Origin: an uncultured Clostridia bacterium
GTDB taxonomy: Bacteria > Bacillota > Clostridia > TANB77 > CAG-508
Direction: 5' to 3'
Assembly (NCBI GenBank): GCA_934120045.1
Contig: CAKOTF010000007.1
Location: 19,231 to 83,230 of the forward strand
Length of the DNA stretch: 64,000 bases
Part shown: positions 1-7,771 of the stretch, one piece after another
Position numbering within the stretch: the stretch's first letter is position 1
How the letters are laid out: each line of letters begins with the position of its first letter
Translations under genes and position numbers: made by a program
Notes under the pieces: generated by a model
The model's database searches: none
Told to the model about the DNA's origin: nothing
Seen by the model: only the letters and a program-made list of their open reading frames with translations

Positions 1-924
1 TCCTGCTGTAACAAAAACTTCTCCTGTTTCTTTATCCATAATGTCTTCAAATGCAACTTGATTTTTTATTCTGTTTGCGATACTTAATTTTTGGTTAAAT
101 TTATATCTTCCTACTTTTGCTAAATCATATCTTCTATTGTCAAAGAATAATCCATTAAATAAGCTTTTGGCAGCTTCTACTGTTGGTAATTCTCCAGGTC
201 TTAATTTTTTGTAAATTTCGATTAATGCTTCTTCACCTGTTTTTATTGGATCTTTTTGTATTGTTGTTTCTAGTAATGTTTCATCTCCAAATAATGCTCT
301 TATTTGATCATCTGATACTAATCCAATTGCTCTTAATAATGTTGTAATTGGAATTTTTCTTGTTCTATCAACACGTACCCAGAATATATCATTTCCATCT
401 GTTTCATATTCTAACCATGCACCTCTTAATGGCATAATTGTTGATGTATATGTTTTCTTTCCTGTTTTTGTATCAAATATTTCATCATAGTAACATCCTG
501 GTGAACGTACTAACTGGCTAACTACAACTCTTTCTGCACCATTTATTATAAATGTTCCACTTTCTGTCATTAGTGGAAAATCACCTAAATAAATTTCTTG
601 TTCTTTGATTTCACCTGATTCACGGTTTATTAATCTTACTTTTACATGTAATCTTGTAGAATATGTTGCATCTCTTTCTTTTGCTTCTTCTTCTGTGTAT
701 TTTGTTTTTTCTTCCATGTAGTAGTCAAAAAATTCTAATACTAGATTTCCTGAATAATCTATGATTGGTGAAATATCTTTTAATACCTCTCCTAATCCTT
801 CTTCAATAAACCAGTCATAAGAATCTTTTTGAACTTTAATTAAGTTTGGCATTTCTATAAAATCGCCAACTTTTGAGAAATCTTTACGGGTTGTTCTTCC
901 GAATTTAACATCTTTGATTTCCAA
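1..924 (-). CDS. rpoB: RNA polymerase beta subunit, N-terminal part (cut by window edge)
   Basis: The first 308 codons of the beta subunit of RNA polymerase; the rest lies beyond the left edge. The frame starts at a TTG codon (922-924) six bases behind a strong AAGGAGTG, and stays open to base 1. Beta-subunit signatures are visible: the protrusion/lobe entry [19 protein letters not shown] and the motif SQLVRSPG, then a [20 protein letters not shown] stretch typical of the family. The beta subunit forms the catalytic core with beta prime. Unlike the usual rplJ-rplL-rpoB order, no ribosomal protein gene precedes it; instead there is a roughly 310-base leader with its own promoter. Identification is certain; only the C-terminal extent is unknown. 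Confidence 0.97.
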   Translation of the reverse strand, partial: MEIKDVKFGRTTRKDFSKVGDFIEMPNLIKVQKDSYDWFIEEGLGEVLKDISPIIDYSGNLVLEFFDYYMEEKTKYTEEEAKERDATYSTRLHVKVRLINRESGEIKEQEIYLGDFPLMTESGTFIINGAERVVVSQLVRSPGCYYDEIFDTKTGKKTYTSTIMPLRGAWLEYETDGNDIFWVRVDRTRKIPITTLLRAIGLVSDDQIRALFGDETLLETTIQKDPIKTGEEALIEIYKKLRPGELPTVEAAKSLFNGLFFDNRRYDLAKVGRYKFNQKLSIANRIKNQVAFEDIMDKETGEVFVTAG

Positions 925-1008
925 AAAAATCACTCCTTATAAAATATTAAGCAGCTTTTGTTTCGCTCGAAATTCTGCCAATTAAAAATAAATAAGAAAT
1001 TATTGTAT

Positions 1009-1034
1009 AAAAAATGCCATATTTAAGTAATGGC
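1009..1034 (-). terminator. Hairpin plus U-tract inside the rpoB leader, possible attenuator
   Basis: On the minus strand a short GCCAT/ATGGC stem (1016-1020 with 1030-1034) is followed by A and six U. It lies between the rpoB promoter and start codon, so it could attenuate rpoB. The stem is only five pairs, so the call is tentative. Confidence 0.35.
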
Positions 1035-1242
1035 TTGGCTAGTTTTCTTACGAGAAAATATTTAATTAGAAAAATCCCTTCTTAAAATATAGTTTTGTAA
1101 AGTTTTGATTATTGTCTGCTCTACAATTTTCTCCCTTTATTTCTACTTATTATATTTAATTCTTATTTTTCTAAATTTTATCATTTTGAATTAACTCTGA
1201 TAATTTCTAAGAATTACCAATTTGCAAATTTATACGCATATT

Positions 1243-1272
1243 ATTATATCATATTTTAAAAGTTGTTGTCAA
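1243..1272 (-). promoter_or_regulatory. Sigma-A promoter of rpoB
   Basis: TTGACA (1267-1272) and TATAAT (1243-1248), 18 bp apart, both perfect hexamers. Predicted start near 1236 gives a leader of about 310 bases before rpoB. The 925-1485 gap holds this leader and the divergent promoter of the next gene; I see no convincing gene in it. Confidence 0.8.
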
Positions 1273-1356
1273 TGTTTTTGAAGCTTATTTTAGAGTTTTT
1301 TATTATCTTTTTACATTTTTATAAATATTATCGTTGGTTCATATTTACATAATATA

Positions 1357-1385
1357 TTGACTTTACTTGATTTTTATATTATAAT
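1357..1385 (+). promoter_or_regulatory. Sigma-A promoter of the ORFan at 1486
   Basis: TTGACT (1357-1362), 17-bp spacer, TATAAT (1380-1385). Predicted start is near 1392. A weak TGCA/TGCA stem follows almost at once (1393-1408), and an AGGAGG sits at 1418-1423. Confidence 0.75.
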
Positions 1386-1485
1386 TATTTTATGCACATT
1401 GAAATGCAAATAATATTAGGAGGTTTAAACTTATTTTTCGTCCAAATTTTTACACAAAAATATGTATGGAGGCATTAAATTATTT

Positions 1486-2655
1486 ATGTTTGACTTTATC
1501 AAAAAATTCGAAGCTCCCTTAGTAAAAGATTCTCTCTCTTCTGCATTAAGCACTCAAAAATATAATTGTCCATTTATTATGGCAGATATTAATGATGCTT
1601 TAAAAACTTTAACAGACCAGAAGAATTTTGACTCTTTTATGAGTTTACTTGTTACTATGATCTCAAAAGAGGTTTGGAATACTAACAATTCTTCTTTTAA
1701 GGCAGGTAAAATCGTTTACAATGCAGAGGCAAACTGTTGGGAATTTATAGCTTGTCATAAGTTAGTAGGCGAGGCTGTTCAGCCAAATAAGTCTCTTACA
1801 AATCCCAATCAATACACAAACTCTACAATTTTCCTGTATTTATCTGTGAGGATTAATGTTTACGGAAAATTGGTTATTATTCGCACATCCCAAAACAATT
1901 ATATTGATCAGCAAAAATATTCAAAAATTGTATCTGTTGATGGAGATTTTTATAATACCTTTCTGATTCGCGATGGTATCATGCGTTTAAATAAAAGCTA
2001 CTGCAAAAGAATCGAAACTTTTATTGCTCAAAAAATCAATCTTCTTGAAAAATCTTTGAAAAATTATAGTGTAAAAGATGGTGATTTACTTTGGGTAATT
2101 AATACTTTTAACAATCAAAAATATCAAAATATCTTCGATTACAGTAGTATACAACAGATTTATAACAATGCCATCAAAACTTTCCCTCTTTTCAGAAATG
2201 AAAGTTTTGAAAAGCAGAATGAAATTTTGCGTATGGCTTTTAAGCATGCCAAAGAATCTCTTTTTAGCGAAGGAAAACGTTATGTAGCATATTCTACATA
2301 TGCTAGAGAGCTGTATTTTGAAATTATCAAACAGCATCTCGATTTTAAGGTATTTGCAGGTAGAGGAAACATAAAAAATCTTAAAATGCAAAAGTGGGGT
2401 CGCGAACATTTTGGAAGTTTAGGCAAAACACTTTTGTGTACTGATGAAGATTTGTTGAATTTTGACTACAGCAAAGTTTCCATTGACCAACTTGTTTGGG
2501 TTATCTATGATGATATAAATTATCCTTTGTGTGAAATGATTCATAAATTAACTCCACCCGAACTTACCTTGAAAGTTGTTTTCGATACGACAGTTAATAT
2601 TTCGTTAAGTGCAAACAATATTGGAGATGATGAAATAGAGGAAAACTTTTTCTAA
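1486..2655 (+). CDS. ORFan protein of unknown function (cassette 1)
   Basis: A 389-residue protein that I do not recognise. No signal peptide, membrane segment or catalytic motif stands out; the C-terminus is acidic (GDDEIEENFF). The chosen ATG has GGAGG 13 bases upstream; an ATG at 1462 (8 codons longer) has no nearby ribosome site, while a strong AGGAGG at 1418 has no canonical start behind it. The gene has its own promoter and a strong terminator, and its composition (38% GC in 1741-1800) is well above neighbouring glmS (23% in 3601-3660). Its codon use includes CTC, TCC, CCC and CGC, rare in the core genes. This suggests recent acquisition. Function unknown. Confidence 0.8.
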   Translation: MFDFIKKFEAPLVKDSLSSALSTQKYNCPFIMADINDALKTLTDQKNFDSFMSLLVTMISKEVWNTNNSSFKAGKIVYNAEANCWEFIACHKLVGEAVQPNKSLTNPNQYTNSTIFLYLSVRINVYGKLVIIRTSQNNYIDQQKYSKIVSVDGDFYNTFLIRDGIMRLNKSYCKRIETFIAQKINLLEKSLKNYSVKDGDLLWVINTFNNQKYQNIFDYSSIQQIYNNAIKTFPLFRNESFEKQNEILRMAFKHAKESLFSEGKRYVAYSTYARELYFEIIKQHLDFKVFAGRGNIKNLKMQKWGREHFGSLGKTLLCTDEDLLNFDYSKVSIDQLVWVIYDDINYPLCEMIHKLTPPELTLKVVFDTTVNISLSANNIGDDEIEENFF

Positions 2656-2669
2656 TATTTTTTAGCAGT

Positions 2670-2706
2670 ATGCAGGGGCACAATTGCCTCTGCATTTCTT
2701 TTTTTC
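2670..2706 (+). terminator. Intrinsic terminator of cassette 1
   Basis: A ten-pair stem ATGCAGGGGC / GCCTCTGCAT (one G-U) with loop ACAATT, followed by a T-rich tract. It closes the ORFan unit just before the glmS leader. Confidence 0.85.
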
Positions 2707-2796
2707 AAAAAGTACTTGCACAAATATTTAATATATTATAATATAATACAGAAATTGAAATATAAAAAAATATATTATGAAAGGAGTTAATTATTA

Positions 2797-2940
2797 AGCG
2801 CCAGAACACTATTGTGTTGACGAGGTCTAGAGCTAATCGAATTTTCGGCGGATACTCTAGTGGCTTAACTTAAGTCAAAGCATTATAACAAAAAACAATA
2901 TAATATTGTAACAGAAATTAATGCATAAGTATATTTCAAT
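2797..2940 (+). promoter_or_regulatory. glmS: glmS ribozyme (glucosamine-6-phosphate-responsive)
   Basis: The leader of glmS carries the diagnostic self-cleavage and core sequence: the cleavage site before GCGCCAGAAC (G at 2798), then GTTGACGAGG, ATCGAATTTTCGGCGGAT and the downstream pseudoknot and helix region. In this family, glucosamine-6-phosphate acts as the cofactor for cleavage, which destabilises the mRNA and lowers GlmS. A TTGCAC (2716) with TATAAT boxes at 2737 or 2742 may be the promoter, but the spacing (15 or 20) is not ideal. The 3' limit is approximate. Confidence 0.93.
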
Positions 2941-3002
2941 TCCGCATATAAGGGATTTTATATCAAAAACCCTATTCAATTATTTTTAAGGAGGATTCAC
3001 AA

Positions 3003-4844
3003 ATGTGTGGAATTATTGGATATATAGGACATCAAAAAGCTAGTCCTATCTTAATTAATGGTCTTTTAAGACTTGAATACAGAGGTTATGACTCTGCTGG
3101 AATATCAACTATAGAAAAAAATGGTCTTTCTGTTATGAAAGATAAAGGAAGAGTTAAAAATTTATATAATTTAGATGGAATTGATTCTCTTGAAGGAACA
3201 ATTGGAATTGCTCATACAAGATGGGCAACACATGGAAAACCTTCAAAAGAAAATGCACATCCTCATTTAGATAATAGTAACAGTTTTGCTGTTGTTCATA
3301 ATGGGATTATTGAAAATTATAATGATCTAAAAAAATTATTATTAGATAATGGTTATACATTTCATTCTCAAACAGATACAGAAATTATACCAAATCTTAT
3401 ACATTATTATTATTCAAAAGATAAGAAAAATGATGACAAAAAAGTTTTACGTGCTATTCAAAAGGCTTGCAAATCATTTAAAGGAAGTTATGCACTTCAA
3501 GTCATCTCTAAATATATGCCAGATAACATGATTGTTATTAGAAAAGACAGTCCTCTTGTTATAGGAAAAGGTGATGGAGAAAATTATATTTCTTCTGATA
3601 TTCCTGCAATTCTATCATTTACAAAAGATTTTTATCTTTTAAATGATAATGAATTTGCTCTTCTTTCAAGAGACAATGTTGAATTTTATGATATTGATTT
3701 AAATAAAATAGATAAAAAATTAACAAGCATTGAATGGAATGCTAGTGCTGCAGATAAAAATGGTTTTGATGATTATATGTTAAAAGAAATATTTGAACAA
3801 CCAACAGCAATAAGAGAAACTATTGGTTCACGTTTACCAGAAAATGAGTCTTGTAATTTTGATGATTTAAAATTTACCAAAGAATTTTTATCAAAAATAA
3901 ATAAAATATATATAGTAGCTTGTGGAACTGCAATGCATGCTGGACTTTCTGGAAAAATTGCAATTGAAAACTTATGCAATATCCCAGTTACAGTTGATAT
4001 AGCTTCAGAATTTAGATACAGAAATCCAATTATTGATAAAAATACTTTATGTATTTATATCTCTCAATCTGGAGAAACTGCTGATACTATTGCTGCATTA
4101 AAGCTTGCAAAATCAAAAGGAGCTACAACACTTGCTGTATCAAATGTCATTGGAAGTTCTATTACAAGAGAAGCCGACTATTCTATTTATACACATGCTG
4201 GACCAGAAATCGCTGTTGCTTCAACCAAAGCTTATACTTCTCAAGTTATGTTACTTATAATTTTAGCAATTTATTTTGCTGAAATATTAGGATCTACTCC
4301 ATCTTCAGAATTAACAAAATTAAAAAAAGATATCTTTAATCTTCCTGATAAAATTGAAGAAGCATTAAAATCTTCTGAAGAAATTAAAAATTATGCAAAA
4401 AATATTTATCAAGAAAAAGATGTTTTCTTCTTAGGTAGAGGTATTGATTATAACACTGCCCTTGAGGCTTCTTTAAAACTAAAAGAAATTTCTTATATTC
4501 ATTCAGAAGCATATGCTGCAGGTGAATTAAAACATGGACCTATTGCATTAATTGAAAATGGAATATCTGTTATAAGTATTATTACAGATAAGAATCTAGT
4601 TGAAAAAACTATTAGTAATATTCAAGAAGTTATTACTCGTGGTGCCAAAACATTAGTTATCACAAGTCAAGAATTACCAAGTAATAATATAGACACAATT
4701 GTTAAAATTCCAAACACAAATATTTTACTTTCACCTATTGTTGCAATTGTTCCATTACAATTACTTTCTTATTATATTTCAAAAGAAAAAGGATTAGATG
4801 TTGATAAGCCAAGAAACCTTGCAAAATCAGTAACAGTTGAATAA
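3003..4844 (+). CDS. glmS: Glutamine--fructose-6-phosphate aminotransferase (isomerizing)
   Basis: Makes glucosamine-6-phosphate from fructose-6-phosphate and glutamine, the entry step to UDP-GlcNAc and peptidoglycan. The 613-residue length is normal. The N-terminal class-II glutaminase domain begins with the catalytic cysteine (MCGIIGYIG) and shows RWATHG and HNGIIENY; two SIS sugar-isomerase domains follow (CGTAMHAGLSGK, SQSGETADT), ending in the conserved KPRNLAKSVTVE tail. AAGGAGGA lies six bases before the ATG. Regulation is by the upstream ribozyme. Stand-alone gene, convergent with the next. Confidence 0.98.
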   Translation: MCGIIGYIGHQKASPILINGLLRLEYRGYDSAGISTIEKNGLSVMKDKGRVKNLYNLDGIDSLEGTIGIAHTRWATHGKPSKENAHPHLDNSNSFAVVHNGIIENYNDLKKLLLDNGYTFHSQTDTEIIPNLIHYYYSKDKKNDDKKVLRAIQKACKSFKGSYALQVISKYMPDNMIVIRKDSPLVIGKGDGENYISSDIPAILSFTKDFYLLNDNEFALLSRDNVEFYDIDLNKIDKKLTSIEWNASAADKNGFDDYMLKEIFEQPTAIRETIGSRLPENESCNFDDLKFTKEFLSKINKIYIVACGTAMHAGLSGKIAIENLCNIPVTVDIASEFRYRNPIIDKNTLCIYISQSGETADTIAALKLAKSKGATTLAVSNVIGSSITREADYSIYTHAGPEIAVASTKAYTSQVMLLIILAIYFAEILGSTPSSELTKLKKDIFNLPDKIEEALKSSEEIKNYAKNIYQEKDVFFLGRGIDYNTALEASLKLKEISYIHSEAYAAGELKHGPIALIENGISVISIITDKNLVEKTISNIQEVITRGAKTLVITSQELPSNNIDTIVKIPNTNILLSPIVAIVPLQLLSYYISKEKGLDVDKPRNLAKSVTVE

Positions 4845-4868
4845 TTAATTTTTTATATAAAACTAAAA

Positions 4869-4909
4869 TAAACTATTAAGTAATAAATTTACTTAATAGT
4901 TTATTTTTA
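4869..4909. terminator. Bidirectional terminator between glmS and the M23 gene
   Basis: A perfect 15-pair inverted repeat (4869-4883 with 4889-4903), loop TAAAT, with a T-rich run on the plus side and an A-rich flank on the other. It lies between two convergent genes. Confidence 0.8.
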
Positions 4910-5884
4910 ATTATATAGATACTTTTGAGGATTAATTGCTACTCCATTTAATCTTATTTCTAAATGTAAATGTGGTCCTGTTGTATTTCCAGTCATTCCA
5001 ACTTCTGCAATTATATCTCCTGATGATATTTTTTGACCAACTTTGGCATACAACTTATTACAATGTGCATACCATGTTTCTACACCATTTCCATGATCTA
5101 TTTTTATAAGATTTCCATAAGATCCATTATATTGTGCAAATACAACTGTTCCATCTGCAACTGCTTTTATTTTTGTTCCAAATGCACATGCTATATCTGT
5201 TCCTGTATGAGCACCTGATCTTATTCTACTTACATTTCCAAATCTTGAACTTACATATCCATTAACAGGAAGTGAAGCTAATAATACCCCATTTATTGAT
5301 GGTAGTTTTGTTTTTTCATCTTCTTCTATTAATATATCTACTTTTTGTTCAACTTCTTGTTTGGCAACTTCTACTGATTGTATTCCTATTTCATTAATGC
5401 TTTCTGTATAATTTGTTGTTATTGCTAAATCCAATTGAATTGTTTCATCTTTATGCTCTTCTTTTATTTGATCAACAGCTTCTTCTGCTTCTTCTATATT
5501 ATCAACATAAGTTACTGTTTCATTATTTAAAATTACAGCATAATATTTATACATTACTTTTGCTTCTTGTTTTAATGCTAACATTATTTCATCTTCATTT
5601 GTTGTTAAACTTTTTTCTACTAATTTTAATTCATATTTTGGCATATTATCTAATGTAACAAAATCTATATTTTCTCCCTCCATATCAATTATTTCTGATT
5701 GAATTCTATTTTGCAATTCTGCTGCATTACTTATATAGCCTATTTGTTCTCCAGACAAACTTACTACATATGTTGGCTTATACTTAAATAAAATAATCGC
5801 TATTATTAAGCCTAATCCTAACGCCATTATTGTAAAAAACTTACAGCTTTCTTTCGTATAGTATTTTAGCTTTTTCTTAAAAAT
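4907..5884 (-). CDS. Membrane-anchored M23 family metalloendopeptidase
   Basis: A 325-residue zinc endopeptidase expected to cut peptidoglycan crosslinks outside the membrane. The C-terminal LytM/M23 domain has both metal motifs, HTGTD and HLHLE, and an N-terminal transmembrane helix (FFTIMALGLGLIIAIILF) precedes a charged, probably coiled linker domain. The start is odd: the first ATG (5827) would cut the helix, whereas the frame is open upstream to an ATT at 5884 placed seven bases behind GGAGAGG, giving a Lys-rich N-terminus ahead of the helix. I therefore call an ATT start. No gene partner; it has its own promoter. Confidence 0.9.
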   Translation of the reverse strand: MFKKKLKYYTKESCKFFTIMALGLGLIIAIILFKYKPTYVVSLSGEQIGYISNAAELQNRIQSEIIDMEGENIDFVTLDNMPKYELKLVEKSLTTNEDEIMLALKQEAKVMYKYYAVILNNETVTYVDNIEEAEEAVDQIKEEHKDETIQLDLAITTNYTESINEIGIQSVEVAKQEVEQKVDILIEEDEKTKLPSINGVLLASLPVNGYVSSRFGNVSRIRSGAHTGTDIACAFGTKIKAVADGTVVFAQYNGSYGNLIKIDHGNGVETWYAHCNKLYAKVGQKISSGDIIAEVGMTGNTTGPHLHLEIRLNGVAINPQKYLYN

Positions 5885-5944
5885 AATTTATCCTCTCCTT
5901 TTTATTGCTTATCTTATAAGCTGAATTTTTAGCGACCAAGATTT

Positions 5945-5973
5945 ATTATACCATAATTTTACTCATTTTGCAA
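5945..5973 (-). promoter_or_regulatory. Sigma-A promoter of the M23 gene
   Basis: TTGCAA (5968-5973), 17-bp spacer, TATAAT (5945-5950) on the minus strand, about 60 bases before the ATT start. Confidence 0.7.
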
Positions 5974-6108
5974 ATTTTTAATTTTCATTTCTTGTTTCTT
6001 AGGTATTTTCAGATCTTTAATACCCTAAAAAATTACTTTTTATTATATATATTACTCATTTTTCCTGCATTTTATTCACTTTTTCTCTATTTTCCTCGTT
6101 TTTTTGTG

Positions 6109-6137
6109 TTGAAAAAATAAATATACTATGATAATAT
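6109..6137 (+). promoter_or_regulatory. Sigma-A promoter of the RluA-family gene
   Basis: TTGAAA (6109-6114), 17-bp spacer, TAATAT (6132-6137), roughly 30 bases before the start codon. Confidence 0.6.
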
Positions 6138-6165
6138 ATTAGTATATTTTAATTTGGAGGTTATT

Positions 6166-7029
6166 TTGAAAACTTTAATTGTTACTAACAAATATAATGG
6201 AAAAAAACTTTGTAATTTTATTTTAACATCTTTTCCGAATTTATCTCAAAATACTTTATACAAAGCTCTTAGACAAAAAGACATAAAAATTAATGGAAAA
6301 AGGGTTAATAAAGATTGTATTATTTTTGAAAATGATGAATTAAATATATTTATTGCAGATTCTTTGCTTTTTCCAGAAATTCATCTAGATATTGTTTTTG
6401 AAGATAATAATATTTTAGTAATTAATAAACCTATAAATCTTGAAGTTGTTGGCGAAAATAGTTTAACAACTTTAGTACATCAAAAATATCCAGAACAAAA
6501 ACCAATGCCTTGCCATAGACTTGATAGGAATACAACTGGATTAGTTTTATTTGCGAAAAATGACATTGCCTTAAATATTTTATTTGATAAATTTAAAAAA
6601 CATGAAATAAAAAAATCTTATACAGCTCTAGTTTACGGAATTCCTAAAATAAAAGAATCTAGACTTGAAGCTTATTTATTTAAAGATAATAAAAAATCAC
6701 TTGTATATATTTCTGATGATTTTAAACCTGGTTACCAAAAAATTATAACTTCTTATTCCGTAATAAAAGAATTTAATAATAATACCTCTTTATTAGAAGT
6801 TAATATTGAAACTGGACGAACTCATCAAATTAGAGCACATTTGGCTCATATAGGATACCCTATTGTTGGTGATGGCAAATATGGTATTAATCAAATAAAT
6901 AAACAATTTGGATATAAATATCAACAACTTAATAGTTTTAAATTAGAATTTAATTTTGTAACAGATGCTGGTATTTTGAATTATTTGAATGGTAGAGTCA
7001 TTACACAAAAAACACTACATTTGATTTGA
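6166..7029 (+). CDS. RluA-family pseudouridine synthase
   Basis: Isomerises uridine to pseudouridine in structured RNA, probably rRNA. The 287-residue protein has an N-terminal S4 RNA-binding domain (about residues 10-60) and a catalytic domain with the RluA signature HRLDRNTTGLVLFAK, whose Asp is the catalytic residue, then GRTHQIRAHLAHIGYPIVGD. The TTG at 6166 is preferred because GGAGG ends five bases upstream; an in-frame TTG at 6154 overlaps that site. Which rRNA position is modified cannot be read from the sequence. Single-gene unit with its own promoter and terminator. Confidence 0.93.
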   Translation: MKTLIVTNKYNGKKLCNFILTSFPNLSQNTLYKALRQKDIKINGKRVNKDCIIFENDELNIFIADSLLFPEIHLDIVFEDNNILVINKPINLEVVGENSLTTLVHQKYPEQKPMPCHRLDRNTTGLVLFAKNDIALNILFDKFKKHEIKKSYTALVYGIPKIKESRLEAYLFKDNKKSLVYISDDFKPGYQKIITSYSVIKEFNNNTSLLEVNIETGRTHQIRAHLAHIGYPIVGDGKYGINQINKQFGYKYQQLNSFKLEFNFVTDAGILNYLNGRVITQKTLHLI

Positions 7030-7052
7030 TCAATCAATGTAGTGCTTTTTAA
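7013..7052 (+). terminator. Terminator of the RluA-family gene
   Basis: CACTACATT (7013-7021) pairs with AATGTAGTG (7036-7044), followed by C and five T. The left arm overlaps the last codons of the gene. Confidence 0.75.
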
Positions 7053-7156
7053 TAATTAAAATTTAAAGAAAAAACTCTCCACATTTCTGTAGCTTCATAA
7101 TACTTTTCTCCTTGCGTAATAACGCGTTTTATATTGTGTATTTCCTTTTGATGCAA
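7049..7156 (-). CDS. Possible 35-residue protein, no known family
   Basis: A short open frame that reads like protein (mixed charged and aromatic residues, ending EMWRVFSLNFNY) from a TTG at 7156. There is no ribosome site before the TTG. An alternative 11-codon frame starts at an ATG behind AAGGAG. Both lie just downstream of the tRNA on the same strand. Could be a remnant of a longer gene. Low certainty. Confidence 0.3.
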   Translation of the reverse strand: MHQKEIHNIKRVITQGEKYYEATEMWRVFSLNFNY

Positions 7157-7183
7157 CGGAGTTACAAAATGTTACATCACTTA

Positions 7184-7226
7184 TACAAATAGCATATTTA
7201 CATAAATTGTAAATATGCTATTTGTA
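7184..7226. repeat. 18-bp perfect inverted repeat downstream of the tRNA
   Basis: Positions 7184-7201 and 7209-7226 are exact reverse complements with a seven-base loop. There is no T-run on either side, but the location 36 bases past the tRNA 3' end suggests a transcript end or processing hairpin. Confidence 0.6.
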
Positions 7227-7261
7227 TATATCTATTCTATTAGTTAGAAATAATACGTCAT

Positions 7262-7337
7262 TGGTGCCACCAAGCAGAATCGAACTGCTGGCCTACGGGT
7301 TACGAATCCGTCGCTCTACCAACTGAGCTATAGTGGC
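7262..7337 (-). tRNA. tRNA-Thr (anticodon CGT)
   Basis: A 76-base cloverleaf with canonical numbering: acceptor GCCACTA/TGGTGGC, D arm with AGTTGGTA, T loop TTCGATT and an encoded CCA end. The seven-base anticodon loop TTCGTAA puts CGT at positions 34-36, reading ACG threonine codons. The last anticodon-stem pair is an A-C mismatch (31-39). Reading TCG (Arg) would require a shifted, unpaired stem. Confidence 0.9.
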
Positions 7338-7527
7338 AAATACGAAATTAATATAACACAATTTCTTTAAAATAACAATAGCTTTATAAATATTTTAATT
7401 TTTATTATTTAAGCTATTGTAAATTTACACTTCTTATGATAATTTATGTATTAATGTTTGTCTTTATATCACAAGAATGATTATTTAGTGAATTTATTGT
7501 TATCTTTTGCGTTTTTAGGAGGGCTTT

Positions 7528-7713
7528 ATGAATAATATTAATTTTTTCTCTGTATTAATAAGTAATTTCAAATGTGCTTTTTGTAGTAATAAGTTTTGTG
7601 AAGTAAGGTATTTTCCACAAAGAAGAAATTCTTATTTTTATAATGGAAAAAAATATTTTATCCAATGTGAAAAAGATGTTAATAAATATTACGATAAAGT
7701 GTTTAAATTATAA
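7528..7713 (+). CDS. Small cysteine-containing protein, possible zinc ribbon
   Basis: A 61-residue basic protein behind a good AGGAGG five bases from the ATG. Four cysteines (C16, C19, C24, C47) in a CxxCxxxxC...C pattern could bind a metal, but no known family is recognised. Base composition matches the host genes. It stands alone between the tRNA and the convergent ORFan pair, sharing a hairpin with that pair. Confidence 0.65.
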   Translation: MNNINFFSVLISNFKCAFCSNKFCEVRYFPQRRNSYFYNGKKYFIQCEKDVNKYYDKVFKL

Positions 7714-7719
7714 CTTTAT

Positions 7720-7768
7720 AACCCAAAAGGTTGCACAACCATTTACATGATTGTACAACCTTTTGGTT
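7720..7768. terminator. Long hairpin between convergent genes
   Basis: An imperfect stem of about 20 pairs (7720-7740 with 7749-7768) containing AAAAGGTTG/CAACCTTTT. It ends both the small cysteine protein unit and cassette 2. No clear T-run follows on either strand. Confidence 0.65.
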
Positions 7769-7771
7769 AAT

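Noticed and set aside
2797..2940. A tRNA-like or T-box leader upstream of glmS.
   Set aside because: The core sequence matches the glmS ribozyme, and no T-box or specifier loop is present.
7262..7337. tRNA read as Arg(TCG).
   Set aside because: Canonical numbering of the 76-base cloverleaf places CGT at 34-36; the Arg reading needs a shifted anticodon loop with an unpaired stem.
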